NCBI GenBank assembly: GCA_036501625.1
Contig: DASXZY010000062.1
Location: 1 to 64,000, forward strand
Direction of reading: 5' to 3'
DNA from: Palsa-1400 sp036501625
GTDB lineage: Bacteria; Verrucomicrobiota; Verrucomicrobiia; Limisphaerales; Palsa-1400
Length of the DNA stretch: 64,000 bases
Shown: piece by piece, positions 18,185 through 27,056 of the stretch
How the letters are laid out: each line of letters opens with the position of its first letter
Position numbering within the stretch: position 1 is the stretch's first letter
Translations under genes and position numbers: made by a program
The notes under the pieces: generated by a model
Told to the model about the DNA's origin: nothing
What the model saw: the letters and a program-made list of their open reading frames with translations, nothing else
Database searches by the model: none

Positions 18185-19588
18185 ATGAATAGAGTTATTG
18201 CTACTGCTGGATTGGCTACTTTGAGCGCTGGTTCCGTATTCGCGCAAATCGACGTCGGATCGGTCGCCGGGACATTAACCCCGTTGGAAACGGCCAAACC
18301 GTGGTCGATTTCCGCCTCCGTGCGCGGGTTTTACGATGACAACTATTTGACTCTGCCCAAGAATTTCCCGGCGCGAGGCGATCACCCGTTAAGCAGTTGG
18401 GGCTCGGAGGTTACTCCGGCGGGCACCTTCAATCACATGGCTGAAAACACCCTTGTCACAGCCAGCTATGTGTACGACATGCAATGGTACGACAATGGCT
18501 CCAACACCATCTTCCAGACCCACCAGTTTAATGGCCATGCGGAGCATCAGTTCAGCGATCGGTATAAACTCTCGGTGACGGACTCCTTCGTCGTCGCCCA
18601 AGAGCCCGATGTTCTTGCTTCCTCTGGCGGCGTCACCGCGGGCATTCCCAACAGCCCTGTGCGGGTTTCCGGAAGCAACATTCGCAATTCCGGCCAGGTC
18701 GATTTTTCCGCCGCGCTGACCAAGCTGTTCGATATGCATCTTGGTTACGCGAATAACTATTACCGTTACCAGCAGGACGACAAGTCCGTGGTGGGGTACC
18801 CATTCCTGCCGCCGGCTTATGCCGGGCTTCCGGTTCCCAGCTACCAAGGCTTGCTGAATCGCATGGAGCAGTTGGCCACGCTGGATTTGCGTTGGAAGGC
18901 CACTCCTGAGACCACGGGCATCCTGGGATATCAGTTTGGGGATACTCAGTACCAGACCAAGGATTACATTATTTACCCGTACGGGCCTGCGTATAATTAC
19001 AATATTCCCGCCGGTGGCGTCGCCAGTTCTGGCGCGTTCAGCTTCGTCCGCAACTCGGAGTCGCAGTTTCTGTTTGTCGGGCTTGATCAAAGCGTGACGT
19101 CGCAATTGAACATCTCGGTTCGGCTCGGGGGTGAATATATTGATTATTACAATGACCGCACCAGCCGGGTGTCGCCTTACGTCGATGCCAGCCTGACTTA
19201 TCAATATCTGCCCGGCGATTCCCTGCAATTCGGCGTGAAACACGTTCACAACGCAACCGACGTGGCCGGATTTATCGGGCCTACGGCGGCGCAGCCGGTG
19301 CTGGATGAAGAGTCAACGGCGATTTACATTTCCGACAGCCACAAGTTTACAGACCGGTTGACTGGGTCAGTCATGGGCCAGGCGCAAACGTCCACCTTCG
19401 TGGGCGGCGGAGCCGGTTTCAATGGCCAGTCTGAGCAGTTCTACCTGGTGCAGTTGAACTTGGCCTATCACTTTAATCCGTGGTTTATGATTGAAACGGG
19501 CTACAATTACAGCAAACTGAACACGGATTTGAACCTTCGTGCCTACACGCGTGATGTGATGTATTTGGGCTTGCGCGCGATCTATTGA
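18185..19588 (+). CDS. Outer-membrane beta-barrel protein of polysaccharide locus
   Basis: A 467-residue exported protein with a short signal peptide (MNRVIATAGLATLSAGSVFA, cleavage after residue 20). The rest is rich in Tyr, Asn, Ser and alternating hydrophobic residues typical of barrel strands (FYDDNYLTLPKNF, LVTASYVYDMQWYDNG, LNISVRLGGEYIDYYND) and ends with the aromatic terminal strand VMYLGLRAIY expected for BAM insertion. It resembles the BBP2/OMP_b-brl_2 barrels next to Wzc/Wza genes in exosortase-type clusters. Its likely role is passage or anchoring of the polymer at the outer membrane (inference). It is followed by the intrinsic terminator at 19625-19669. Confidence 0.75.
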   Translation: MNRVIATAGLATLSAGSVFAQIDVGSVAGTLTPLETAKPWSISASVRGFYDDNYLTLPKNFPARGDHPLSSWGSEVTPAGTFNHMAENTLVTASYVYDMQWYDNGSNTIFQTHQFNGHAEHQFSDRYKLSVTDSFVVAQEPDVLASSGGVTAGIPNSPVRVSGSNIRNSGQVDFSAALTKLFDMHLGYANNYYRYQQDDKSVVGYPFLPPAYAGLPVPSYQGLLNRMEQLATLDLRWKATPETTGILGYQFGDTQYQTKDYIIYPYGPAYNYNIPAGGVASSGAFSFVRNSESQFLFVGLDQSVTSQLNISVRLGGEYIDYYNDRTSRVSPYVDASLTYQYLPGDSLQFGVKHVHNATDVAGFIGPTAAQPVLDEESTAIYISDSHKFTDRLTGSVMGQAQTSTFVGGGAGFNGQSEQFYLVQLNLAYHFNPWFMIETGYNYSKLNTDLNLRAYTRDVMYLGLRAIY

Positions 19589-19624
19589 CCGGGCGAGAAA
19601 TAAAAATATTTACGTTTGAACAAG

Positions 19625-19669
19625 GAAGGCTGGAACGTATCCAATGTACGATCTAGCTTTCTTTTTTTT
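19625..19669 (+). terminator. Intrinsic terminator or attenuator directly before the tyrosine kinase gene
   Basis: Arms GAAGGCTGGA (19625-19634) and TCTAGCTTTC (19652-19661) pair over 10 bp including two G-U pairs and are followed at once by eight T residues (19662-19669). This is a textbook intrinsic terminator. It ends only 7 nt before the ATG of the next gene, leaving no room for a promoter downstream, so expression of that gene needs read-through or a promoter upstream of the hairpin. Confidence 0.7.
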
Positions 19670-19676
19670 ATAATTT

Positions 19677-21863
19677 ATGGATGCCGCAACGACAAACGAA
19701 ACACCCGAGATTAAGCTGCACTTTTTGGACTATTGGCGCGTCATCCGGCTGCGCCGAAGCTTGATCCTGGTTGTTTTTCTCCTCTGCGTGATGACCAGCA
19801 CGCTGCTGACCATTTGGCTGCCCAAGCAATACTCCAGCATGGTGCAAATCGAAGTCAACAAGGATGACCCCGAAGTGGCGATATCCGATGGCGGGCGTTC
19901 CACCGTTTACTCAGTTGATCCGTACTTCCTGACGACCCAGTTTAAAATTATCCAGTCCTACCGAATCCTCACCAACGTCATCGTCAATTTGAGCTTGGAC
20001 GAGAAACTAGCCATCCAGAATGGGGCCAGCCGCTGGACCCTTGATGACACTTTCGATCATTTGCTCCCCAGAGTGGGCGTCGAGCAAACGCGCATGACCA
20101 GTTTGATCGAGATTTCAGTGAGAAACCAGGACAAGGACTTGGCCGCCAGCATCGCCAATGAAATTGCCGATTGCTACAAGAAGTTCCGCAAGGAGCAGTG
20201 GAAACTGAGCAAAAACCGGGGCATTGAGAAGCTGGAAGAGGACATGGCCACCACGACCAACGACCTTAATGCGGCCGAGGCGCGCTTGGATTCGTATCGC
20301 ACGAATTTGCACATCTCCGAACTGTTGGAGAACAGCATGATTTCGCAGGACGTTACCTCCAAAACCTTGGAGGATTGGGCTCATCAGCGGGTTTTGGCCA
20401 AGGCTGATTTCATGGAATACAGCAATATTCTGTTTCATCTCAAGACCCTGCCGGCCAATGAATTGGGCTCGGCCCTGACGACAGCCTACCAGCACCAAAC
20501 CGACAACGAATTGGCAGACTTGGCTGGCCGCCTGCAAATCGCACAAATGAAAATGGTCCAAGCCCAGCATGATTACGGCGTGGACATGCCCATTTATCAA
20601 ACGGTAAAAAAGCAAATGGAGGATGCCCAAGTTTCCTATGACAACAAGGTGACCGGCATCATGGCGGGCATCAGCACTCGCGTGGACGAAGACAAGGCCT
20701 ACATGAATCTGATCCAGGAGGAAGTGGATCAAATCACCAGAGATAAGAATATTGAGGCGCTGCAAGACCGCCCCTACTTTGACGCGAAAACAGAAGTGGA
20801 AGAAAAGAGGCGCAATTTTGAATATCTGCAGCATCTGTTGAGCACCCAAAAAGCCGAGGAGCAGCAACCCAACGAAAACGTGGTCGTGGTCTGCAACCCA
20901 GCCAGGAAGGCCAAAACACCGGTCAGCCCCAAAGGCGTCGTCATTATTCCTTTGGGAGTCTTTGTCGGCTTGGTTGTTGGGTTGGGCCTGGCATTCTTCA
21001 TTGAGTATCTGGACACCAGCGTGAAGACCATCGACGACGTCGAGCGTTCATTGCAAGCCCCCGTGTTGGGAGTCATCCCGCAAAACGTGGGCATCATTCT
21101 GGAGGAGGGGCCGGAAAGCCCGCACGCGGAAGCTTACCGAGTGCTGCGCACCAATCTCCTGTTTTCGCGCAAAAACGAAAGCTGGAACACCATCTCCGTC
21201 CTCAGCGGCGGCGCTGGCGAAGGCAAATCCACGACCTTGTTCAATCTGGCCACCATCTTCGCGCAAAACGGCCAGCGCATTCTCGTCGTCGATTCGGACT
21301 TGCGCCGCCCGACCCTGCACAAGATTCTGCATACCAACAACACGATTGGCTTGACGGATTTTCTCCTTAAGCAGCGTTCGCTGGATGAAGTCATCCAGAA
21401 GACCAAAACGCCGACACTGGACTTCCTGCCCAGCGGCAAGCTGCCCAGCAGTTCGATGAACATCCTCGGGTCCAGCCAGATGAAGGAGACCATTCAGGAG
21501 CTCAAGCGCCGTTACGAATTCATTTTCTTTGATTCTCCTCCTTTGCTCGGTGTCAGCGACGCCTCCATTCTGGCCAGCGAAATGGACATGATTCTGCAGG
21601 TTGTGCAATATCGCCGCTATCCGCAGCCGATGACGCTGCGCGCCAAGCAAATGATCCTCAAGGTTGGCGGGAACCTGGTTGGCATCGTGCTCAACAACAT
21701 CAACATGAGCCAGGACGAGAACTACTATTATTACAGTGGTTACTACGAATATTCGGCTCAGCCCAGGGAAGACAGCGCCGCGGACGCCAAGGCTGACAAA
21801 GCTGAAAAGGCTGACAAAGCCAGCAAAGCGGCAGCCGCTGTGGAAATTAAACCCAAGTTTTAA
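19677..21863 (+). CDS. Wzc-like polysaccharide co-polymerase and BY-type tyrosine kinase
   Basis: A 728-residue inner-membrane protein. The Wzz domain begins with LHFLDYWRVIRLRRSLI and TM1 at about 28-52, followed by a long coiled periplasmic region (160-410) and TM2 at about 420-445, after the PxxP segment VSPKG. The cytoplasmic BY-kinase domain has Walker A GGAGEGKSTT (about 511-520), Walker A' ILVVDSDLRRP and Walker B FIFFDSPPLLG. A C-terminal tyrosine cluster (NYYYYSGYYEYS, near 682-693) is the usual autophosphorylation site. It ends with an unusual Ala/Lys/Asp repeat tail (DAKADKAEKADKASKA). It regulates chain length and export together with the Wza-like lipoprotein next to it. There is no Shine-Dalgarno site, and a terminator abuts the start codon. 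Confidence 0.92.
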   Translation: MDAATTNETPEIKLHFLDYWRVIRLRRSLILVVFLLCVMTSTLLTIWLPKQYSSMVQIEVNKDDPEVAISDGGRSTVYSVDPYFLTTQFKIIQSYRILTNVIVNLSLDEKLAIQNGASRWTLDDTFDHLLPRVGVEQTRMTSLIEISVRNQDKDLAASIANEIADCYKKFRKEQWKLSKNRGIEKLEEDMATTTNDLNAAEARLDSYRTNLHISELLENSMISQDVTSKTLEDWAHQRVLAKADFMEYSNILFHLKTLPANELGSALTTAYQHQTDNELADLAGRLQIAQMKMVQAQHDYGVDMPIYQTVKKQMEDAQVSYDNKVTGIMAGISTRVDEDKAYMNLIQEEVDQITRDKNIEALQDRPYFDAKTEVEEKRRNFEYLQHLLSTQKAEEQQPNENVVVVCNPARKAKTPVSPKGVVIIPLGVFVGLVVGLGLAFFIEYLDTSVKTIDDVERSLQAPVLGVIPQNVGIILEEGPESPHAEAYRVLRTNLLFSRKNESWNTISVLSGGAGEGKSTTLFNLATIFAQNGQRILVVDSDLRRPTLHKILHTNNTIGLTDFLLKQRSLDEVIQKTKTPTLDFLPSGKLPSSSMNILGSSQMKETIQELKRRYEFIFFDSPPLLGVSDASILASEMDMILQVVQYRRYPQPMTLRAKQMILKVGGNLVGIVLNNINMSQDENYYYYSGYYEYSAQPREDSAADAKADKAEKADKASKAAAAVEIKPKF

Positions 21864-21889
21864 GAGCCGGTTTGCTTTCAGTTTTGATT

Positions 21890-22537
21890 ATGAGACTGTT
21901 CCCCAAAAATGCGGCTCCTTGCGCGTCGGCTTTCGCCTGCTTGGTGTTGGCGATCACGCTGGCAGGCTGCGCCGGCACGCCCCCTCATTCACCCACAACC
22001 GGGTCTGCCTCTGGCGGATCGCCGCCAGTGATCACCAATACTGCCAATCCGCTGCAAGAGGAGCCTTTGCGGATTGGGGATGGCATCAGTGTGGAATTGG
22101 CGGGCATCCCTGAAGATTACAAGGCCGACCAGACGATTATCAAAGATGATGGCACCATCAGCCTGCCCTATATCGGCCGCATTACAGCCGCAGCCAAAAC
22201 GCCGGGCCAATTGGAAAGGGACATCACCGATGCCTATGTGCCGCGCTTTTACACGCACATGAGTGTCACTGTCACGCCCATCGCCCGCTACTTCTTCGTC
22301 GGCGGGCAAGTCATGAATTCCGGTGGCGGGCGCATCCTGTACACTGGGCCAATCACCGTCATAGGCGCGATCCAGTCGGCAGGGGATTTCAACCCGTTCG
22401 CGAGGCGGACCAAGGTGCAAATCACCCGGGCCAATGGAAAGATCGAATACGTCAATTGCGTTAAGGCCCTCAAACACCCGTCACTCGATGTTCCGATCTA
22501 TCCCGGCGACCGGATTTTTATTCCGCGCCGGTTTTAG
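21890..22537 (+). CDS. Wza-like polysaccharide export lipoprotein
   Basis: A 215-residue protein with a lipoprotein signal (ALAITLAGC-type lipobox, here VLAITLAGC, Cys27). The polysaccharide-export (PES) domain spans about 50-125 (LRIGDGISVELAGIPE, then ISLPYIGRI) and one SLBB-like domain spans about 130-210 (YFFVGGQVMN to YPGDRIFIP). Wza proteins form the octameric outer-membrane exit pore, but this one is short and has a single SLBB domain, so it may build a smaller periplasmic ring that docks on the barrel encoded at 18185. The ATG at 21890 is preferred over a TTG 18 bp upstream. It lies 26 bp after the kinase gene. Confidence 0.88.
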   Translation: MRLFPKNAAPCASAFACLVLAITLAGCAGTPPHSPTTGSASGGSPPVITNTANPLQEEPLRIGDGISVELAGIPEDYKADQTIIKDDGTISLPYIGRITAAAKTPGQLERDITDAYVPRFYTHMSVTVTPIARYFFVGGQVMNSGGGRILYTGPITVIGAIQSAGDFNPFARRTKVQITRANGKIEYVNCVKALKHPSLDVPIYPGDRIFIPRRF

Positions 22538-22539
22538 CC

Positions 22540-22926
22540 GTGGTTCAGCTCCAACTTCTGTCCGGGCGCCAGATTGGAGCGGTTTTTAATTTGACGCGCC
22601 TTCCCATTCGGGCCGGGCGCGATCCCGGCTTGGATTTGCCGCTGGAGGACCCGGGCGTCTGGCAGCGCCATTTTAAAATTGATTGGAGCGGCGACGGCCT
22701 CGTGCTGGAAGCGGAGCCGCAGGCCCTCCTCAATCTGAATGATGCCCCGGTCGAACGCGCCGTCCTTCGCAATGGCGACATCATCACCGTGGGTGCCCTG
22801 AAAATTCGATTCAGCCTAAGCCCCATGCGCCAATCCTCGCTGGCCTGGCGCGAACGGCTGACTTGGGCGGGGTTGGGCGCACTCTGCCTCGGCCAAGTGG
22901 CGTTGGTTTACTGGCTGGTCCGCTGA
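22540..22926 (+). CDS. Small FHA-domain protein with C-terminal membrane anchor
   Basis: A 128-residue protein with a GTG start 2 bp after the export lipoprotein stop. Residues 5-92 follow the FHA pattern: LLSGRQIGAVF, IRAGRDPGLDL (the GR turn), QRHFKI (the usual S-x-x-H turn without the Ser), LNLNDAPV (the Asn loop) and LRNGDIITVG. A transmembrane helix at about 107-127 ends YWLVR, so the domain faces the cytoplasm with a C-terminal anchor. FHA domains bind phosphothreonine peptides. Here the missing Ser makes canonical binding uncertain. Position after a tyrosine kinase suggests a scaffold in the same export complex (inference). Confidence 0.65.
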   Translation: MVQLQLLSGRQIGAVFNLTRLPIRAGRDPGLDLPLEDPGVWQRHFKIDWSGDGLVLEAEPQALLNLNDAPVERAVLRNGDIITVGALKIRFSLSPMRQSSLAWRERLTWAGLGALCLGQVALVYWLVR

Positions 22927-22937
22927 CTTTTTTTTCT

Positions 22938-22989
22938 TAATCCTAATCTCGCAATCTTAAATTTCTTAAGAGAATCAAGATTAGGATTA
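22938..22989. repeat. Intergenic dyad element, copy 1
   Basis: A perfect 12-bp inverted repeat TAATCCTAATCT (22938-22949) / AGATTAGGATTA (22978-22989) encloses an inner 6-bp stem TCTTAA/TTAAGA (22955-22960 and 22966-22971). It lies between the converging FHA and purH genes. A related dyad is found at 27011-27045. It may act as a bidirectional terminator or be a member of a dispersed repeat family. Confidence 0.6.
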
Positions 22990-22999
22990 CGACACGGAA

Positions 23000-24580
23000 T
23001 CAATGCCGGAAATGCCGCGTGCCGGTGAACATCATCGCCATGTCGTGATCGTCCGCCGCCGCGATGACTTCCTCGTCGCGGACGGAACCGCCCGGCTGAA
23101 TAGCGGCGGTGGCCCCCGCCTTGGCCGCAATGAGCAAGCCATCCGCAAAGGGAAAAAAGGCGTCGCTGCACACAGCGCTGCCCGACAGCAAGATGCCAGC
23201 CTCGCGCGCTTTTTCCACCGCCAGCCGGCAGGCGTCCAGCCGGCTCATTTGTCCCGCGCCGATGCCAAGTGTGCGGTCGCACCCGGCGAACACAATCGCA
23301 TTCGACTTGACATGCTTGGCGACGCGCCAGCCGAACATCATGGCCTGCCGCTCCGATTCGGTGGGCAGCCGTTTGGCGGCCGGGCGCCAGTCGTCAGGGC
23401 CGGCTGATTCGATATCCGGTTCCTGCGCCAAGAGCAAGCCCGCTCCCGCGCTGCGCAATTCCAGGACCGGGCTGCCGTCGCTTCGCGCTGCCTTGATCAA
23501 GCGCAGATTCTTTTTCTTCTTCAGGCACGCCAGCGCCTCGGTCGTGAAATCGGGCGCGACGATGACCTCGCTGAAAATCTCCGCCACCGCCTCGGCACAG
23601 CCCAGGTCCATCGGGCAGTTGGAAGCGATGATGCCGCCGAAAGGCGCCTGGCGGTCGGTCGCGAACGCCTTTTCCCACGCTTCCAGCAGCGTAGGGGCCT
23701 GGCCGACGCCGCAGGGGTTGGTGTGCTTGAAAATGCCCACCGTAGGCGGAGCGCCGGCGAACTCAGCCGCCAGGGCCGCCGCCGCTGTCAAGTCAAGAAT
23801 ATTATTGTAGGACAGCTCCTTGCCGTGCAGTTGCTGGAAATGATCGTTGAACCGCCCGTAGAGCGCCGCACGCTGGTGGGAATTTTCCCCGTAACGCAAT
23901 TCCTGCGCCAGCGGCGCGTCCAGGCGCAGGCGCTTGGGCCACGATTGGCCGGCGGACGGCCATCCTTCAATGGCCGCGTCCGAACCCAGCCCAAACGCTT
24001 TGGCGAGATAGACGCCAATTTGCCCGTCGTAAGACGCAGTCTGGGCGAACGCCTTCGCCGCCAGCCGGCAGCGCAAATCCGGCGTCGTATCGCCCGCCGC
24101 CAAAATCTGCCCGGCCACTTCCGCGTAATCGAGCGGGTCCATCACGACCGTTACGCTCGCATGATTCTTGGCGGCGCTGCGCAGCATCGATGGCCCGCCG
24201 ATGTCGATGTTTTCGATGGCTTCGGCCAGGGTTACATTGGGTTTGGCCACGGTTTGGGCAAAAGGATAGAGGTTGACGGCGACCAGATCGATCGGCTTGA
24301 TGCCATGTTTGCGCGCGGCAGCCTCGTGCGCGGGGTTGCCGCGAATATAAAGCAGGCCCCCGTGAATTTTGGGGTGCAGCGTTTTGACCCGCCCGTCGAG
24401 CATTTCGGGAAACTCGGTAAAGGCGCTGAGGTCGCTCACGATGACGCCGTGTTCGCGCAGCACTTTGGAGGTGCCGCCGGTGGAAATAATTTCGACCCCG
24501 GCCGCGGCGAGGGCTTGGGCAAAAGGTATCAAGCCTGTCTTATCAAAGACGGAGAGCAGTGCGCGTTGGATTTTGGCCAT
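23000..24580 (-). CDS. purH: Bifunctional AICAR transformylase / IMP cyclohydrolase
   Basis: PurH performs the last two steps of de novo purine synthesis: formylation of AICAR with 10-formyl-THF, then ring closure to IMP, in the cytoplasm. The 526 residues equal the standard length. The N-terminal MGS-like cyclohydrolase domain (1-195) begins with ALLSVFDKTGLIPFAQ and has the STGGTSKVL loop. The AICARFT domain (about 200-526) shows LRYGENSHQRAA, the catalytic FKHTNPCGVG motif, QAPFGGIIASN and the C-terminal PGGSVRDEEVIAAAD. It stands alone between two non-purine genes and is probably constitutive. Confidence 0.97.
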   Translation of the reverse strand: MAKIQRALLSVFDKTGLIPFAQALAAAGVEIISTGGTSKVLREHGVIVSDLSAFTEFPEMLDGRVKTLHPKIHGGLLYIRGNPAHEAAARKHGIKPIDLVAVNLYPFAQTVAKPNVTLAEAIENIDIGGPSMLRSAAKNHASVTVVMDPLDYAEVAGQILAAGDTTPDLRCRLAAKAFAQTASYDGQIGVYLAKAFGLGSDAAIEGWPSAGQSWPKRLRLDAPLAQELRYGENSHQRAALYGRFNDHFQQLHGKELSYNNILDLTAAAALAAEFAGAPPTVGIFKHTNPCGVGQAPTLLEAWEKAFATDRQAPFGGIIASNCPMDLGCAEAVAEIFSEVIVAPDFTTEALACLKKKKNLRLIKAARSDGSPVLELRSAGAGLLLAQEPDIESAGPDDWRPAAKRLPTESERQAMMFGWRVAKHVKSNAIVFAGCDRTLGIGAGQMSRLDACRLAVEKAREAGILLSGSAVCSDAFFPFADGLLIAAKAGATAAIQPGGSVRDEEVIAAADDHDMAMMFTGTRHFRH

Positions 24581-24643
24581 AACAACCGGGGGTTAAATTC
24601 CGCGCAACTCGCCGCGGAGTCAACCTGATTCGAGAAGGAAGAA

Positions 24644-26929
24644 TTATTCCGGGATTTCGGCGTTGACGCCCCAGGTGCGGCTGGGTTCCGGCCCCATCTG
24701 GAACGAAAGGGTTCCGCCTTTCAGCACGGCTTTCGCAGGCAGAAACGGCGAATTCCAATCGCGCCCACTCAGCGTGGCGGATTGGATGTAAATATTTTTC
24801 TCGGAAAGATTGCCGGCGGTGACGGTGAATTTGCGCCCGTTGGACAAGCGCATGACCGCCTTGGGCAAACTCGGCCTGCCGATCACGTAATAATCGCTGG
24901 CGGGGCACACGGGATAGAATCCGAGCATCGTGAAAATATACCAGGCGGACATTTGCCCGCAGTCGTCGTTGCCGCTGAGCGAATCGGGCTTGTTGCCGTA
25001 TTGTGTGCGGACGACTTCGCGCAAACGCTCGGCCGTTTTCCAAGGCTGGCCCGCGTAGCTGTAAAGATAAATAATATGATGGCTCGGCTCATTGCCATGC
25101 CAGTATTCGCCGATGCGCCCCTGCACGTCGTCCAGCCCTTTGCTGGCATCCGCCTGGTGAAAAGTGAAAAGCTGGTCCAACTTGTCCGCGAACGCCTTCC
25201 TCCCGCCGGAAAGCGCCATCAACCGGCCCACGTCCTGCGGCGCGTACCACGAATACTGCCAGCTCGTGCCTTCGGTGAAATCGTTCGTGCGCGAATCGTC
25301 ATCATAAAAATGCGGGTTAAAGGGCGTGCGCCATTGGCCGTGCGAATCCTTGGGCCGCATCAATCCGATGGATGAATCGTAAAGATTGGTGAAGCTGGAT
25401 GCCCGGCGCATGAAGTATTCCCAGTCCGCTTTTTTGCCCAGCGCCTTGGCCATTTGGGCGGCGCAATAATCGTCGAAGGCGTATTCCAGCGTTTTGGAGA
25501 CCGACTCGTTTTCCTGGTCGAACGGCACCCAGCCCAGCCGGCTGTAGGCGGCCACGCTGTCGTAATCCGGGTTCGTGGCGGTCGCGCGGATGGCTTCGTA
25601 GGCGTGTTGAGCATCGAAGCCTTTGACCCCTTTCAAAAATCCATCCACGATGACCGGCACCGCATGATAGCCGATCATGCACCAGGTTTCATTGCCTTGC
25701 AGCGACCAGACCGGGAGGAGATGGTCCACGCTTTGGTCGAAGTGCGCCAGCAGGGATTGGATCATGTCCGAATCCCGCCGCGCCTGAATGAGCGCGAAAA
25801 GCGGATGGGTGGCGCGATACGTGTCCCACAGGGAGAAAACGGTGTAATTATGAAAACCGCGCGCGGTGTGAATGTTGGAATCCAGCCCGCGATACTCGCC
25901 ATCGCTGTCATCATAAAGACTTGGCTCCAGGAAACAGTGATACATCGCGGTGTAAAAAGTCTCCTTCTGGTCCTGCGTGCCTTCGATTCGCACGCGGCCC
26001 AATTCGCGGCTCCATTTCTCCCGCGTTTGCGCGCGCACGCGGTCGAAATCCCAATCCGGGATTTCCCTGTCAAGATTTTGCAGGGCATTGGCCGCGCTGA
26101 CGGCGCTGACGGCGATTTTGACTTCGATGACTTCGCCGGGGCTGGTTTTGTATTCGGCCACGAATTGGAGGTTTGTGCCGGCGGCTTCGTTGCGGCCGCG
26201 GAATCGGTAGGTGTTATATTTGACTTCCTGGCCGCCGCTGTAAATGCGATGGCTGTCGAACGGCTTCGAGTACCGGGCCGCGAAATAAAGGCAGCGTTCC
26301 TTGGCCCAGCCATTGACAAGATGAAATCCGGTTATGGTCGATTTATCTTCCACGCGCACGTGCGACCAGATGAGCGAGAAGCGGCCCGGCGCATCCACAT
26401 TGCCGTTAAGGAAATGATGCAGGTCGGTCAGGATGCTGGCGTGGTCGCTGGCCGGAAAAACCATCCGCATGAGGCCGGCCCGCTCGGTCGCGGTCAACTC
26501 GACGGTCACGCCGTTGTTGAGCAGGTTGACTTTGTAATAGCCGGCCGAAGCGGTTTCCTGATCGTGCGAATAGCGGGCGCGATAGCCGGCATCGGGATTG
26601 TTGGTCGTTCCCGCGGCGAGCTTGGCCTCGCCGATTTGCGGAATGAAAAGGAAATCGCCCAAATCGGGAATGCCCGTGCCGGACAAGTGCGTCACGCTGA
26701 AACCCATGATCGAGGTATCCAAGTATTTATAACCCGCCGCGTTGTCCCAGAGGTCGTCGGCTGTATCGGGGCTGAATTGAACCATGCCGAACGGAGCGGC
26801 GGCGCCGGGATAAGTATTGCCCTGCCCCTGGGTTCCGACGAGCGGGCGGATGTAATCGGCCAGGGGCTGTTCCGCCTGCAAGTTCAACGCCAGCAACGCC
26901 GCCGTCATGGTGGCCATCAGAATGCGCAT
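24644..26929 (-). CDS. GH92 family exo-alpha-mannosidase, secreted
   Basis: A 761-residue glycoside hydrolase of family GH92, Ca2+-dependent inverting alpha-mannosidases (mostly alpha-1,2 and related linkages). The ATG at 26929 gives a signal peptide MRILMATMTAALLALNLQAEQ; a start at 26980 would add 17 residues with no signal character. The N-terminal beta-sandwich begins YIRPLVGTQGQGNTYPGAAAPFGMVQ and has the HLSGTGIPDLGD motif. The (alpha/alpha)6 domain carries FTEGTSWQYSWYAPQD, with the catalytic acid Glu, and SGNDDCGQMSAWYIF near the C-terminus. It probably trims mannose from polysaccharide or glycoprotein in the periplasm or outside the cell. It is a single gene between purH and the ATPase operon. 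Confidence 0.93.
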   Translation of the reverse strand: MRILMATMTAALLALNLQAEQPLADYIRPLVGTQGQGNTYPGAAAPFGMVQFSPDTADDLWDNAAGYKYLDTSIMGFSVTHLSGTGIPDLGDFLFIPQIGEAKLAAGTTNNPDAGYRARYSHDQETASAGYYKVNLLNNGVTVELTATERAGLMRMVFPASDHASILTDLHHFLNGNVDAPGRFSLIWSHVRVEDKSTITGFHLVNGWAKERCLYFAARYSKPFDSHRIYSGGQEVKYNTYRFRGRNEAAGTNLQFVAEYKTSPGEVIEVKIAVSAVSAANALQNLDREIPDWDFDRVRAQTREKWSRELGRVRIEGTQDQKETFYTAMYHCFLEPSLYDDSDGEYRGLDSNIHTARGFHNYTVFSLWDTYRATHPLFALIQARRDSDMIQSLLAHFDQSVDHLLPVWSLQGNETWCMIGYHAVPVIVDGFLKGVKGFDAQHAYEAIRATATNPDYDSVAAYSRLGWVPFDQENESVSKTLEYAFDDYCAAQMAKALGKKADWEYFMRRASSFTNLYDSSIGLMRPKDSHGQWRTPFNPHFYDDDSRTNDFTEGTSWQYSWYAPQDVGRLMALSGGRKAFADKLDQLFTFHQADASKGLDDVQGRIGEYWHGNEPSHHIIYLYSYAGQPWKTAERLREVVRTQYGNKPDSLSGNDDCGQMSAWYIFTMLGFYPVCPASDYYVIGRPSLPKAVMRLSNGRKFTVTAGNLSEKNIYIQSATLSGRDWNSPFLPAKAVLKGGTLSFQMGPEPSRTWGVNAEIPE

Positions 26930-27010
26930 GGTGCGGGAGGTTGTACGCGCAAGCCGCCAGTTAGTCCAACAGGAAAACACGAACCGCCGGAAAACACGAA
27001 CCGTCTCTTT

Positions 27011-27045
27011 CTTAATCTTAATCTCCTCGGAGGATTAGGATTAGA
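27011..27045. repeat. Intergenic dyad element, copy 2
   Basis: CTTAATCTTAATCTCCT pairs with AGGATTAGGATTAGA across a 3-nt loop, with a 2-nt bulge and one G-U pair. The left arm matches the element at 22938-22989 in 14 of about 15 positions (TTCTTAATCYTAATCTC). It lies just 3' of atpG and 5' of the GH92 gene. No uridine tract follows it in the minus direction. Confidence 0.5.
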
Positions 27046-27056
27046 GGGAAACCCCC

